From: an uncultured Clostridia bacterium
GTDB lineage: Bacteria > Bacillota > Clostridia > Peptostreptococcales > Anaerovoracaceae
Length of the DNA: 9,147 bases
Direction: 5' to 3'
Assembly: GCA_934277655.1 (NCBI GenBank)
Contig: CAKQVC010000062.1
Location: forward strand, 1 to 9,147
Of this stretch, positions 1-5,990 are shown piece by piece; within the stretch, counting starts at the first letter, position 1; each line of letters begins with the position of its first letter. Both the position numbers and the translations under genes were made by a program. The notes under the pieces are model-generated. The model made no database searches, was not told the DNA's origin, and saw nothing but the letters and a program-made list of their open reading frames with translations.

Positions 1-166
1 GATCGAGCGGTTCATGTCTGAGCTTGGCTGCCTGTATAAATATTTTTAAATTCTCTTTGACACCCTGCTGCCCGATATAATCATCCAGGTGCTGCGGACG
101 CAGTCCAATTTCCTGTCGTGCTTCGCCCGGATTGCATCCCGCGGATGTAATTCTTTCGTTATCCAT
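1..166 (-). CDS. ruvB: Holliday junction branch migration ATPase RuvB, N-terminal part (gene runs off the window)
   Basis: RuvB is the AAA+ hexameric motor that drives branch migration of Holliday junctions together with RuvA. Only the first 55 codons are visible. Residues 22-42 (LRP..LDDYIGQ..VKENLKI) match the conserved RuvB N-terminus that precedes the Walker A motif, which lies outside the window. The ATG at 164-166 is preceded by a good GGGAG ribosome-binding site (173-177) at a 6-base spacing. The gene follows ruvA by 20 bases on the same strand with no terminator between them, so it is the third gene of a ruvC-ruvA-ruvB operon. Residues 1-20 are variable in the family and carry no recognisable motif. 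The family call is secure despite the short fragment because the conserved block and the gene order agree. Confidence 0.93.
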   Translation of the reverse strand, partial: MDNERITSAGCNPGEARQEIGLRPQHLDDYIGQQGVKENLKIFIQAAKLRHEPLD

Positions 167-186
167 CAATTACTCCCTTATAAATT

Positions 187-798
187 CTAAAACAAGTCTT
201 TCAATGCTTTCTTAATATATTCTTCACTGGAGAGTCCTTCTTCTGCCACCTTTGATACAGCGCTGAAAGCTTCTGCTTTACTGTACCCCAATGCTTCCAA
301 AGCATAAATTGCCTCGGTTCTGCCATCAGGAGTTTCCGGCGGCTGCGGCTGCGAAAACAGCGGCAGCCTCTCCGCCTGCGTCCCGGCATTGAATTTTCCG
401 ATCTTATCTTTCAGTTCCAGAATCAGCCTTTCTGCTGTTTTCTTTCCTACACCGGGAGCTTTGCTGACAGCTTTCACATCTTCGAATGCGATTGCTTTTT
501 TCAATTCATCTACTGACAGACAGCCCATGATCCCCATGGCTCCTTTGGCACCGATGCCATTCACGGTAATCAGAAGACGGAATAGATTCAGACTTTCTTT
601 ATTATGGAATCCATAAAGACTGATATCATCTTCTTTCACGATCATCGCCGTATAAACTTTAATTTCTTCGCCTTCGCCATGCTGGTATAGCGGTGATCCA
701 GCTGGGACATTAATTTCAAAGCCCATCCCGGAACTGGTCTCTACCACAATTCCTGTTTCATATGCCATAGCATAAAACCCTCTTATATATTTTATCAT
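187..798 (-). CDS. ruvA: Holliday junction DNA-binding protein RuvA
   Basis: RuvA binds the four-way junction as a tetramer or octamer and loads RuvB rings onto opposite arms. At 203 residues it has the usual family length. The N-terminal OB-fold domain spans about residues 1-63 and opens with the typical MI.YI.G motif. Two helix-hairpin-helix motifs follow, near 77-90 (VNGIGAKGAMGI) and 111-124 (VSKAPGVGKKTAER). A linker rich in Pro and Gln (about 140-160) leads to the C-terminal domain (about 161-203, with ALEALGYSKAEA), which contacts RuvB. The ATG at 796-798 has only a weak ribosome-binding site: an AAGGAA lies 16-17 bases upstream. A better GAGGG precedes the internal ATG at residue 11, but starting there would remove the conserved first strand, so I keep the upstream start. 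The gene lies 47 bases after ruvC and 20 bases before ruvB. Confidence 0.96.
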   Translation of the reverse strand: MIKYIRGFYAMAYETGIVVETSSGMGFEINVPAGSPLYQHGEGEEIKVYTAMIVKEDDISLYGFHNKESLNLFRLLITVNGIGAKGAMGIMGCLSVDELKKAIAFEDVKAVSKAPGVGKKTAERLILELKDKIGKFNAGTQAERLPLFSQPQPPETPDGRTEAIYALEALGYSKAEAFSAVSKVAEEGLSSEEYIKKALKDLF

Positions 799-845
799 CT
801 TCTGATTCTTTGAATTCCTTTCTAAGCATCCGCCTGAGTACCCAG

Positions 846-1349
846 CTAGATTCCCTCTTTGATCCGTAGCGGCTTCCTTCTTCCGCCGGAATGTCCGCAG
901 CAGATAGCAGCTGCCAAAGCATCCGCGGTATCATCTGGTTTCGGCACAGTTTCCAAGTTCAAGATTGCCTTGACCATTGCCTGTACCTGTTTTTTATCCG
1001 CTCTTCCGTATCCTACCAGTGCCTGTTTGATCTGCAACGGTGTATATTCACTGATTTCCAGATTGTTCTGTGCACATGCAAGTATCGCAACTCCTCTGGC
1101 TTCTCCTACTAGTATAGCAGTTTTCGCATTATTATTAAAGAACAATTCTTCAATTGATGCAATATCCGGCTTATATTCCTCAATAATAGCCGTCAGCTCC
1201 TGATACAGCACCTGTAGCCTGCGAGGCATTTCCATCTTACTGTCCGTCAGAATCGATCCATAGGTTACCACAGAAAAATGATTGCCGTTCATATCTAAAA
1301 CCCCATAACCTAAAATGGCATAACCGGGGTCAATTCCCAATATTCTCAC
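846..1349 (-). CDS. ruvC: Crossover junction endodeoxyribonuclease RuvC
   Basis: RuvC is the dimeric Holliday junction resolvase that nicks two opposing strands of the junction in concert with RuvAB. The product is 167 residues, the normal length. It has an RNase H-like fold. The four acidic metal ligands are visible: Asp7 in the opening [10 protein letters not shown], Glu67 in SIEELFF, and Asp140 and Asp143 in [14 protein letters not shown]. The start is GTG (1347-1349). It is chosen because the conserved Ile-Asp-Pro-Gly motif begins only a few residues later and because GGGAG (1361-1365) lies 11 bases upstream. It is the first gene of the ruvCAB operon, read from the promoter at 1387-1415. 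Presence of ruvC with ruvAB is typical of Clostridia, whereas Bacillus and relatives use RecU instead. Confidence 0.96.
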   Translation of the reverse strand: MRILGIDPGYAILGYGVLDMNGNHFSVVTYGSILTDSKMEMPRRLQVLYQELTAIIEEYKPDIASIEELFFNNNAKTAILVGEARGVAILACAQNNLEISEYTPLQIKQALVGYGRADKKQVQAMVKAILNLETVPKPDDTADALAAAICCGHSGGRRKPLRIKEGI

Positions 1350-1386
1350 TTATAAATATTCTCCCTGTTCTTTTTTTGTTCTTTTT

Positions 1387-1415
1387 ATTATATCATGCAA
1401 ACATTTGTTTGTCTA
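1387..1415 (-). promoter_or_regulatory. Sigma-A type promoter of ruvC-ruvA-ruvB
   Basis: On the minus strand a -35 TAGACA (1410-1415, 5 of 6 consensus) and a perfect -10 TATAAT (1387-1392) are separated by exactly 17 bases. A TG dinucleotide one base before the -10 makes it an extended -10 promoter. The start of transcription is expected near 1380, giving a leader of about 30 nt. That leader is purine-rich and has two GAAC-containing A-tracts (1367-1386) before the GGGAG ribosome-binding site. Confidence 0.85.
1398..1411. promoter_or_regulatory. SOS-box-like palindrome in the ruvC promoter
   Basis: CAAACATTTGTTTG has perfect 5-base arms (CAAAC/GTTTG) around a 4-base AT centre. The known Firmicute LexA box is CGAAC-N4-GTTCG, so each half differs by one symmetric base. 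The palindrome fills the spacer between -10 and -35 of the ruvC promoter and overlaps the -35 by two bases, where a bound repressor would block RNA polymerase. ruvAB genes are LexA-controlled in many bacteria. LexA control is an inference from position and similarity. Confidence 0.5.
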
Positions 1416-1462
1416 CTGCAACTTTCCTTTTTCATTTCGCATAAAAGACGTTGAAATCCCTA

Positions 1463-1491
1463 TTGAAAACCCTTGTATCTTATGTTAGAAT
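1463..1491 (+). promoter_or_regulatory. Sigma-A type promoter of argR-recN
   Basis: The -35 TTGAAA (1463-1468) and -10 TAGAAT (1486-1491) are 17 bases apart, and a TG before the -10 extends it. Transcription should start near 1498, about 50 bases before the argR ATG. The -35 is embedded in the second copy of a direct repeat (TTGAAATCCC at 1451-1460, TTGAAAACCC at 1463-1472). No promoter was seen directly in front of recN, so recN is probably read from here. Confidence 0.8.
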
Positions 1492-1514
1492 TTAGATAAT
1501 ATAACGCAGATGAA

Positions 1515-1532
1515 TACTGAATGCTTTCAGTA
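1515..1532. promoter_or_regulatory. Palindrome in the argR leader, candidate ArgR operator or RNA hairpin
   Basis: The 18-base stretch TACTGAATGCTTTCAGTA has perfect 7-base arms around TGCT. It lies in the argR leader, just downstream of the promoter and 5 bases before the ribosome-binding site (GGAGG, 1538-1542). TGAAT, the core of an ARG-box half site, occurs at 1511-1515 and again at 1518-1522. The spacing does not match the standard TGAAT-N4-ATTCA box, so autoregulation by ArgR is only a possibility. Confidence 0.4.
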
Positions 1533-1548
1533 GACTTGGAGGTAAAAT

Positions 1549-2016
1549 ATGCGCTATTCCAGACAGAACAAGATTGTCGAGCTGATCAACCAAAATGAGA
1601 TAGATACACAGGAAAAACTGGCTGCCATGCTGAATGAAAGCGGCTACAAAGTGACGCAGGCGACCATTTCCCGTGACATAAAAGAACTACAGCTGGTAAA
1701 GACTCTGACTCCGACCGGAAAGTATAAATATACACAAAACGTTTCAAAAGATGCGCCTGTATCTGACCGTTTTGTTAAAATATTCAGAGAAACGATTACC
1801 TCTGTCGCCGCTTCGGAAAATATTATCGTTGTAAAGACGCTGTCCGGCTGTGCCTCTGCTGCTGCAGAAGCTGTCGATACGTCTAATTTCCCACATATTA
1901 TCGGATCCATTGCGGGAGATAACACGTTCATTTTGATCGCAGACTCTTCCCAGAACGTTGCAGATGTTCTGGATGCTTTTGACGAAATGCTTCATATGAG
2001 AGGAAAAAATGATTAA
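1549..2016 (+). CDS. argR: Arginine repressor ArgR/AhrC
   Basis: ArgR is a hexameric transcription factor that, with arginine as co-repressor, shuts down arginine biosynthesis and often activates its catabolism. The product is 155 residues, a normal length. The N-terminal winged helix-turn-helix (about 1-65) includes the hallmark TQATISRDIKELQL at 36-49. A short linker (about 65-75) leads to the C-terminal oligomerisation and arginine-binding domain (about 76-150). The usual GDDT arginine-binding signature reads GDNT at 123-126, so the second aspartate is Asn125. The ATG at 1549 has an excellent GGAGG ribosome-binding site (1538-1542) at a 6-base spacing. The stop codon overlaps the recN start by 8 bases, the widely conserved argR-recN arrangement of Firmicutes. 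Paralogues are common in Clostridia, so this copy need not be the main arginine regulator. Confidence 0.95.
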   Translation: MRYSRQNKIVELINQNEIDTQEKLAAMLNESGYKVTQATISRDIKELQLVKTLTPTGKYKYTQNVSKDAPVSDRFVKIFRETITSVAASENIIVVKTLSGCASAAAEAVDTSNFPHIIGSIAGDNTFILIADSSQNVADVLDAFDEMLHMRGKND

Positions 2017-3625
2017 CCATATCAGTATACGAAACTTCGCTGTTATTGAACATACCGAAGTCGATTTCGAAAAGGGACTCAATATCGTTACCGGCGAAAC
2101 CGGAAGCGGTAAATCTGTATTGATTGAAGCAATCAGTCTCGCTCTGGGCAGCCGGGCCGATACTTCTTCCATCCGGACGGGATGTGACAAGGCTGTAATC
2201 CAGCTTCAAGGAGAACTGAACGGAGAAGAACTTGTCATCACAAGAGAAATCTCTACCTCCGGCAAAAACCTCTGCAAGCTGAACGGAGAAATCGTAACGT
2301 TAGCCCAGCTCAACTCTATTTCAAAAAGAATGGCCGATATTCACGGACAGTATGATAATCAATCACTTCTAAACCCTGATTCTCATATTTCCCTGCTTGA
2401 CGCTTACCATACAGAAGAAACTTTCCCGTTGCGGCAGGAAGTCTCAGTTTCCTATTCAGCCTTTGCGGCTATACGTGATTCTTTAAACCGATTAATTTCC
2501 TCCGAGAAGGAAAATGCTCGCAAAAAAGATTTTTTCCAGTTTGAAAAGAACGAGATTGATCGTGCAGATTTGAAACCTGGTGAAGATGCTGAATTAGAAA
2601 GCCATATTGCATTACTTCAGAATAGTGAAAAGATTTATGAATCACTTGAAAAAACGTACAGTACGATTTACGAACAGACCCCTTCTGCTATTGACGGAAT
2701 TGGGACTGGAGTCAGAGCTTTGGAAGCCGTTTCCAAATATTCAAGCGAAATGTCCGACCTTTCCCAGAATTTTTCGGATATCTACTATAAACTGCAGGAC
2801 CTAGGACATGAACTACGAAACATAAAAGATACCATAACGTTCTCGCCCGTCGAACTGGATGCAGCGATTGCAAGACTTGAAACGATACAAACTCTAAAAA
2901 AGAAATACGGCGATACGATTGAAGAAATACAAAATTACCGTGACAAAATCTCCGGCGAACTGGATGCGATCGAAAATTTTGATCAGGATAAAGAAAATCT
3001 TCAGAAGCAGCTTCTTCAGGAAAAAGCTCATCTTTTAAAAGCCTGCGAAGCACTTACTAAAAAGCGAAAATCCATCGCTGCAGAACTTTCTGAAAAGATA
3101 GAGAGTGAACTGGTTGATTTGAATTTCAATGATGCGGAAGTTAAAATCCAGGTAACACCACTTCCATCGCCTTCCGAAAACGGAATGGATAAAGTCGAAA
3201 TTCTGATCGCAACGAACCGCGGAGAACCTTTAAAGCCGCTGGTAAAAGTTGCATCCGGCGGCGAAATGTCCCGAATCATGCTCGCTTTTAAAAATATCCT
3301 GAGTAGCTGCGATCACATTCCTACGCTGATCTTCGATGAAATTGACAACGGAATCAGCGGAATCACTGCAAGTATCGTCGGAAAAAAGCTAAAAGAAATT
3401 GCCGTAGATCATCAGATCATCTGCATTACCCACCTGCCACAGATCGCAGCTTGCGGTAAAAACAACTATCGGATTTTCAAAGAAATTCATGATGAAAAAA
3501 CTTTTACATCGGTAGAAAAATTATCAAATGCAGAAAAAGTCCAGGAAATTGCAAGACTTCTTGGCGGCACAACGATTACAGAAACGACTCTTCATAGTGC
3601 CCAGGAGTTAATCGAAAATTCCTGA
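2009..3625 (+). CDS. recN: DNA repair protein RecN (SMC-like ATPase)
   Basis: RecN is a cytoplasmic SMC-like ATPase recruited early to double-strand breaks, where it holds DNA ends and sister molecules together for RecA-dependent repair. The product is 538 residues, slightly shorter than typical (about 550-570) but with every ATPase motif present. These are Walker A GETGSGKS (29-36), the Q-loop region DIHGQYDNQ (110-118), the ABC signature ASGGEMSR (415-422), Walker B TLIFDEID (439-446) and the H-loop THLPQ (474-478). The central region (about 150-360) is charged and helical, as expected for the coiled-coil arms; the modest length deficit falls there. The ATG at 2009 has AGAGG (1999-2003) 5 bases upstream, inside the end of argR, which implies translational coupling. 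Transcription ends at the structure at 3679-3784. No SOS-like box was found in front of argR-recN. Confidence 0.97.
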   Translation: MINHISIRNFAVIEHTEVDFEKGLNIVTGETGSGKSVLIEAISLALGSRADTSSIRTGCDKAVIQLQGELNGEELVITREISTSGKNLCKLNGEIVTLAQLNSISKRMADIHGQYDNQSLLNPDSHISLLDAYHTEETFPLRQEVSVSYSAFAAIRDSLNRLISSEKENARKKDFFQFEKNEIDRADLKPGEDAELESHIALLQNSEKIYESLEKTYSTIYEQTPSAIDGIGTGVRALEAVSKYSSEMSDLSQNFSDIYYKLQDLGHELRNIKDTITFSPVELDAAIARLETIQTLKKKYGDTIEEIQNYRDKISGELDAIENFDQDKENLQKQLLQEKAHLLKACEALTKKRKSIAAELSEKIESELVDLNFNDAEVKIQVTPLPSPSENGMDKVEILIATNRGEPLKPLVKVASGGEMSRIMLAFKNILSSCDHIPTLIFDEIDNGISGITASIVGKKLKEIAVDHQIICITHLPQIAACGKNNYRIFKEIHDEKTFTSVEKLSNAEKVQEIARLLGGTTITETTLHSAQELIENS

Positions 3626-3678
3626 ATCTGCGAAATACCTATATTGCCTAATCGCTCACAGGCTGAATTACACATAAT

Positions 3679-3786
3679 AAAATACCCGGATTGCGGTTTC
3701 CGTTCTCCTCCCACTTTCAACTTTATGAAGTGCAGAAGACATACTCTGCTTATAAAAGCAGAGAAATCGCCGTCCGGGTTTTTTAT
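3679..3786. terminator. Bidirectional terminator-like nested inverted repeat between recN and the transporter gene
   Basis: Two 22-base arms (3679-3700 and 3763-3784) pair at 18 Watson-Crick and 2 G-T positions with 2 mismatches. The core is ACCCGGA/TCCGGGT. The plus-strand side ends in TTTTTT and the minus-strand side in TATTTTAT, so it can end recN transcripts and transcripts of the opposite-strand comEC-holA-transporter operon. Unlike a simple terminator, the 62-base interior holds a perfect 8-base-pair hairpin (3744-3751 with 3756-3763, loop ATAA) and a weaker hairpin (3712-3719 with 3726-3732). GCAGA at 3732-3736 could pair with TCTGC at 3745-3749 and compete with the 8-base-pair hairpin. 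The rest of the 3626-3842 gap holds only a 14-base palindrome near 3817-3830 and nothing that looks coding. Confidence 0.7.
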
Positions 3787-3842
3787 ATAGAAAATAATAT
3801 TTTGATCACTCTGGAATTTCAAAATTCTAATTTCTTATTTTT

Positions 3843-4748
3843 TTACTCTTTTTCTTTCTTTTTCTTTCCCAAAGCAGAAAAATCAATTTCCATGATAAAG
3901 AGACTTGCTACCATTAAAAATGCCCCAAAATAAGATTTTGCGGAGAGGAATTCTCCTGCAAATACTGCAGCTACAACTGCGGCGAAGACAGGTTCCAATG
4001 CGAAAATAACACCCGTATGCGATGCCGTCGTATACTGCTGTGCGATCGGCTGGACTACAAAAGCTATACCAGTGCAGAAAACAGAAAGGAACAACACATA
4101 GCCCCAGACCGGACCTGTTGTTGGGAAGTGAGGAATCTCCGTCAGGAAAGCAAGAATTAAGTTGCATACGCCCGTCACACCTAATTGAAAAACCCCCAGC
4201 TGATAAGCATCCACTTCTTCGTGAGCCACAGCTTTTTCGGTCAGCAATAGATCGACCGCATATGCCATCGCACACATGATACACAGCAGGTCACCCTTTA
4301 AATTCTTCAGGTTAATTGAAAAATCATCTTTGAGCGTTAATAATGCAATACCGGCCAGACAAACAGCCACCACCAGGACCAGTTTCCTGCTAGGACGCTG
4401 TTTTAAGAAAATCCATCCGATGATCGGTGTAAACACGACCGTAAGTGCACATAAAAATCCGGAATTGGCAAGGGATGTGTATTTAACACCGAAAGTAGCT
4501 CCAATATATACGAATACCAATGCAATTCCTACTAAAACGCTGTATTTCAAAGTCACTTTGTTAACGGTTTTGATCTTTTTCCAGGACAATACCGCTGCGA
4601 TCAAAAATGCACCCAGGAAACGGTGTGCATTCAGCGTAAATGGATCCATATCTGCCAGGCTCAAGTCCATCAGATAATAGGATACGCCCCAGCATAAAGT
4701 TACCAGGAGCAGCATGAAATCTGCCTGTGTCTGTTTGTTTAAGTTCAT
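3843..4748 (-). CDS. EamA/DMT-family membrane transporter
   Basis: This is a drug/metabolite transporter superfamily protein that probably exports or imports a small metabolite across the cytoplasmic membrane. The substrate cannot be read from the sequence. Its 301 residues form two EamA repeats with about ten hydrophobic segments. The first repeat contains CWGVSYYLMD (19-28) and ends with VVFTPIIGWIFLKQRPS (104-120). The second ends with ALEPVFAAVVAAVFAGEFLS (250-269), the most diagnostic EamA stretch. The C-terminus is a short lysine-rich cytoplasmic tail (KKKKEKE). The ATG at 4746-4748 is one base after the holA stop, and its GGGAGG site lies inside the last holA codons, so translation is coupled to holA. 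Transcription should end at the inverted repeat 3679-3784. There is no functional link to clamp loading; a shared operon appears to be an accident of position. Confidence 0.9.
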   Translation of the reverse strand: MNLNKQTQADFMLLLVTLCWGVSYYLMDLSLADMDPFTLNAHRFLGAFLIAAVLSWKKIKTVNKVTLKYSVLVGIALVFVYIGATFGVKYTSLANSGFLCALTVVFTPIIGWIFLKQRPSRKLVLVVAVCLAGIALLTLKDDFSINLKNLKGDLLCIMCAMAYAVDLLLTEKAVAHEEVDAYQLGVFQLGVTGVCNLILAFLTEIPHFPTTGPVWGYVLFLSVFCTGIAFVVQPIAQQYTTASHTGVIFALEPVFAAVVAAVFAGEFLSAKSYFGAFLMVASLFIMEIDFSALGKKKKEKE

Positions 4749-4749
4749 T

Positions 4750-5802
4750 TTACATCCTCCCTACAAGAAGTTCCAGCGCAAGTGTCTGCTCCAACGTACC
4801 AGTCTTAATATTCCGGTCTGTCTCATAAAGCTGGCACAGAATGTCCTTTAACTTTCCGATCGTAAATCGATCTGCAAACCCCATCGCTTTTTTTATCCGA
4901 AATTCGTGCACTTTTGCCACAGCAGCGATTTCACTCTGTCGCATACCATCTTCCTTAAATTCTTTTACTGCCAGAAGAAGCTCGAATTGGCTGACCAGAA
5001 GTCCAATAATCGAATACACATCTGTTCCCGCACTTAGGATATTATGCAAAAGTTCGAAGGCACTATCCTTATTACGGCTGCTGATGCTGTCAAGAAAATT
5101 AAATGCAAAAGTATCCAAATCCCCTTTCAGCGTCTGAATTACATCATTTTCAGTCACAACACCATCGTCACAATGTGCAATAATCTTCAAAATATCATTA
5201 TTCAGATTTGAAATTCGGTATTCCGTTTCCTTATTGAAATAGCCGGTTTCATCGATCAGATACCTGAGAATATCCCTGTTTATGGATACCCCTGCATTCC
5301 GAAATCTTTTTTCCGCAAAAGCCGCCAGCTGTGCATAATCCAGTTTATTAAAGTCATAAACTTTCCCAGCCTTTCGCAATGCTTTGACCAGATTACTTTT
5401 AGCATCCAGCTTTTCTGAGGAAAAAATCAGTATGCACCCATCACTTGGACTATTCAGATACTCAATTATTTCCTCAACAGCTACTGATGTGTATCCTCTT
5501 GCAGCGGCTGATACTAATGGTGGAAAATCCTTTACCCACACAACCTTTTTTTCGGAAAACATAGAAAATGTGTTGCAGGCTTCCAGGATCATATCACAAC
5601 TCGTACCCTCTTCGTTCAGCTTGACGAAATCCAGCGATTTTGCCGCAGGATTCACATACTTTTTTACCAAAGACTTTACCGCCCAGCGAATAAGATAATC
5701 TTCCGTCCCGTGCATCAAGATGACCGGTGGAAAATTCCCATTTTTCAAATCCCGGTTAAAAATTTTAAATGCATGTTCTGTATTTTTATAACTTCCTGCC
5801 AT
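4750..5802 (-). CDS. holA: DNA polymerase III delta subunit HolA (YqeN type)
   Basis: HolA is the clamp-loader subunit that opens the beta sliding clamp in the replisome. With the ATG at 5800-5802 the product is 350 residues, the usual size (about 340-350). The N-terminal AAA+-like domain (about 20-150) shows PVILMHGTEDYLIR near 26-39, matching the family's GxExxL motif, but has no Walker A, as expected for delta. The C-terminal collar domain ends with the typical KTGTLEQTLALELLVGR (333-349). The ATG has a GGGGAA site (5811-5816) 8 bases upstream. The frame stays open to a TTG at 5916, giving an extra 38 residues. That extension has no family counterpart, and its TTG sits in a hairpin, so I reject it as the start. 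The gene follows comEC (an order common in Firmicutes) and is coupled to the transporter gene downstream. Confidence 0.93.
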   Translation of the reverse strand: MAGSYKNTEHAFKIFNRDLKNGNFPPVILMHGTEDYLIRWAVKSLVKKYVNPAAKSLDFVKLNEEGTSCDMILEACNTFSMFSEKKVVWVKDFPPLVSAAARGYTSVAVEEIIEYLNSPSDGCILIFSSEKLDAKSNLVKALRKAGKVYDFNKLDYAQLAAFAEKRFRNAGVSINRDILRYLIDETGYFNKETEYRISNLNNDILKIIAHCDDGVVTENDVIQTLKGDLDTFAFNFLDSISSRNKDSAFELLHNILSAGTDVYSIIGLLVSQFELLLAVKEFKEDGMRQSEIAAVAKVHEFRIKKAMGFADRFTIGKLKDILCQLYETDRNIKTGTLEQTLALELLVGRM

Positions 5803-5910
5803 AAAGTTGTTTCCCCATTCTTTTCTATTTTTATCTTGTCGATTTACTACTTTTTCTATATCTTCAATTAACAATGCCGCTGCATCATACATATATCTCG
5901 TAAGGTTTGC

Positions 5911-5941
5911 GCCCAAAAGTCTTCGTCAAGACTGCGTGGGC
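5911..5941. promoter_or_regulatory. Stem-loop in the comEC-holA gap (holA leader)
   Basis: A perfect 6-base-pair stem (5918-5923 with 5928-5933, loop CGTC) is extended, after a small internal loop, by five pairs (GCCCA 5911-5915 with TGGGC 5937-5941). On the minus strand it lies about 110 bases upstream of the holA ATG, and no T-run follows, so it does not look like an intrinsic terminator. It may be a processing or stability element of the operon transcript. Confidence 0.45.
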
Positions 5942-5961
5942 ATCTGTTACCGTTTCTATGT

Positions 5962-5990
5962 ATTTTATACTGTTTTCACGCAAAATTCAA
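5962..5990 (-). promoter_or_regulatory. Candidate internal promoter for holA
   Basis: On the minus strand, TTGAAT (5985-5990, overlapping the comEC stop codon) and TAAAAT (5962-5967) are 17 bases apart, matching 4 of 6 and 5 of 6 consensus bases. A start near 5955 would give holA a leader of about 150 nt that includes the stem-loop at 5911-5941. It would allow an essential replication gene to be expressed independently of comEC. Confidence 0.5.

Noticed and set aside
739..768. Alternative ruvA start at the internal ATG with a better GAGGG site
   Set aside because: It would delete the conserved MI.YI.G opening strand of the OB fold, which is present in nearly all RuvA proteins.
859..1203. 114-codon plus-strand open frame over ruvC
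   Set aside because: It is antisense to a gene whose catalytic residues are all present, and it has no start context or family resemblance.
1744..2190. Minus-strand open frames of about 95-150 codons across argR and the recN start
   Set aside because: They overlap two well-supported genes, lack ribosome-binding sites and show no motif.
3817..3830. Short palindrome GAATTTCAAAATTC near the transporter gene end
   Set aside because: It is very AT-rich with almost no loop, is likely to occur by chance in this stretch, and is not followed by a clear T-run on either strand.
5803..5916. TTG at 5914-5916 as the true holA start
   Set aside because: The product would exceed the usual length by 38 residues, the codon lies in a hairpin, and the ATG at 5802 has a better site. 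The extension is kept as a finding only.
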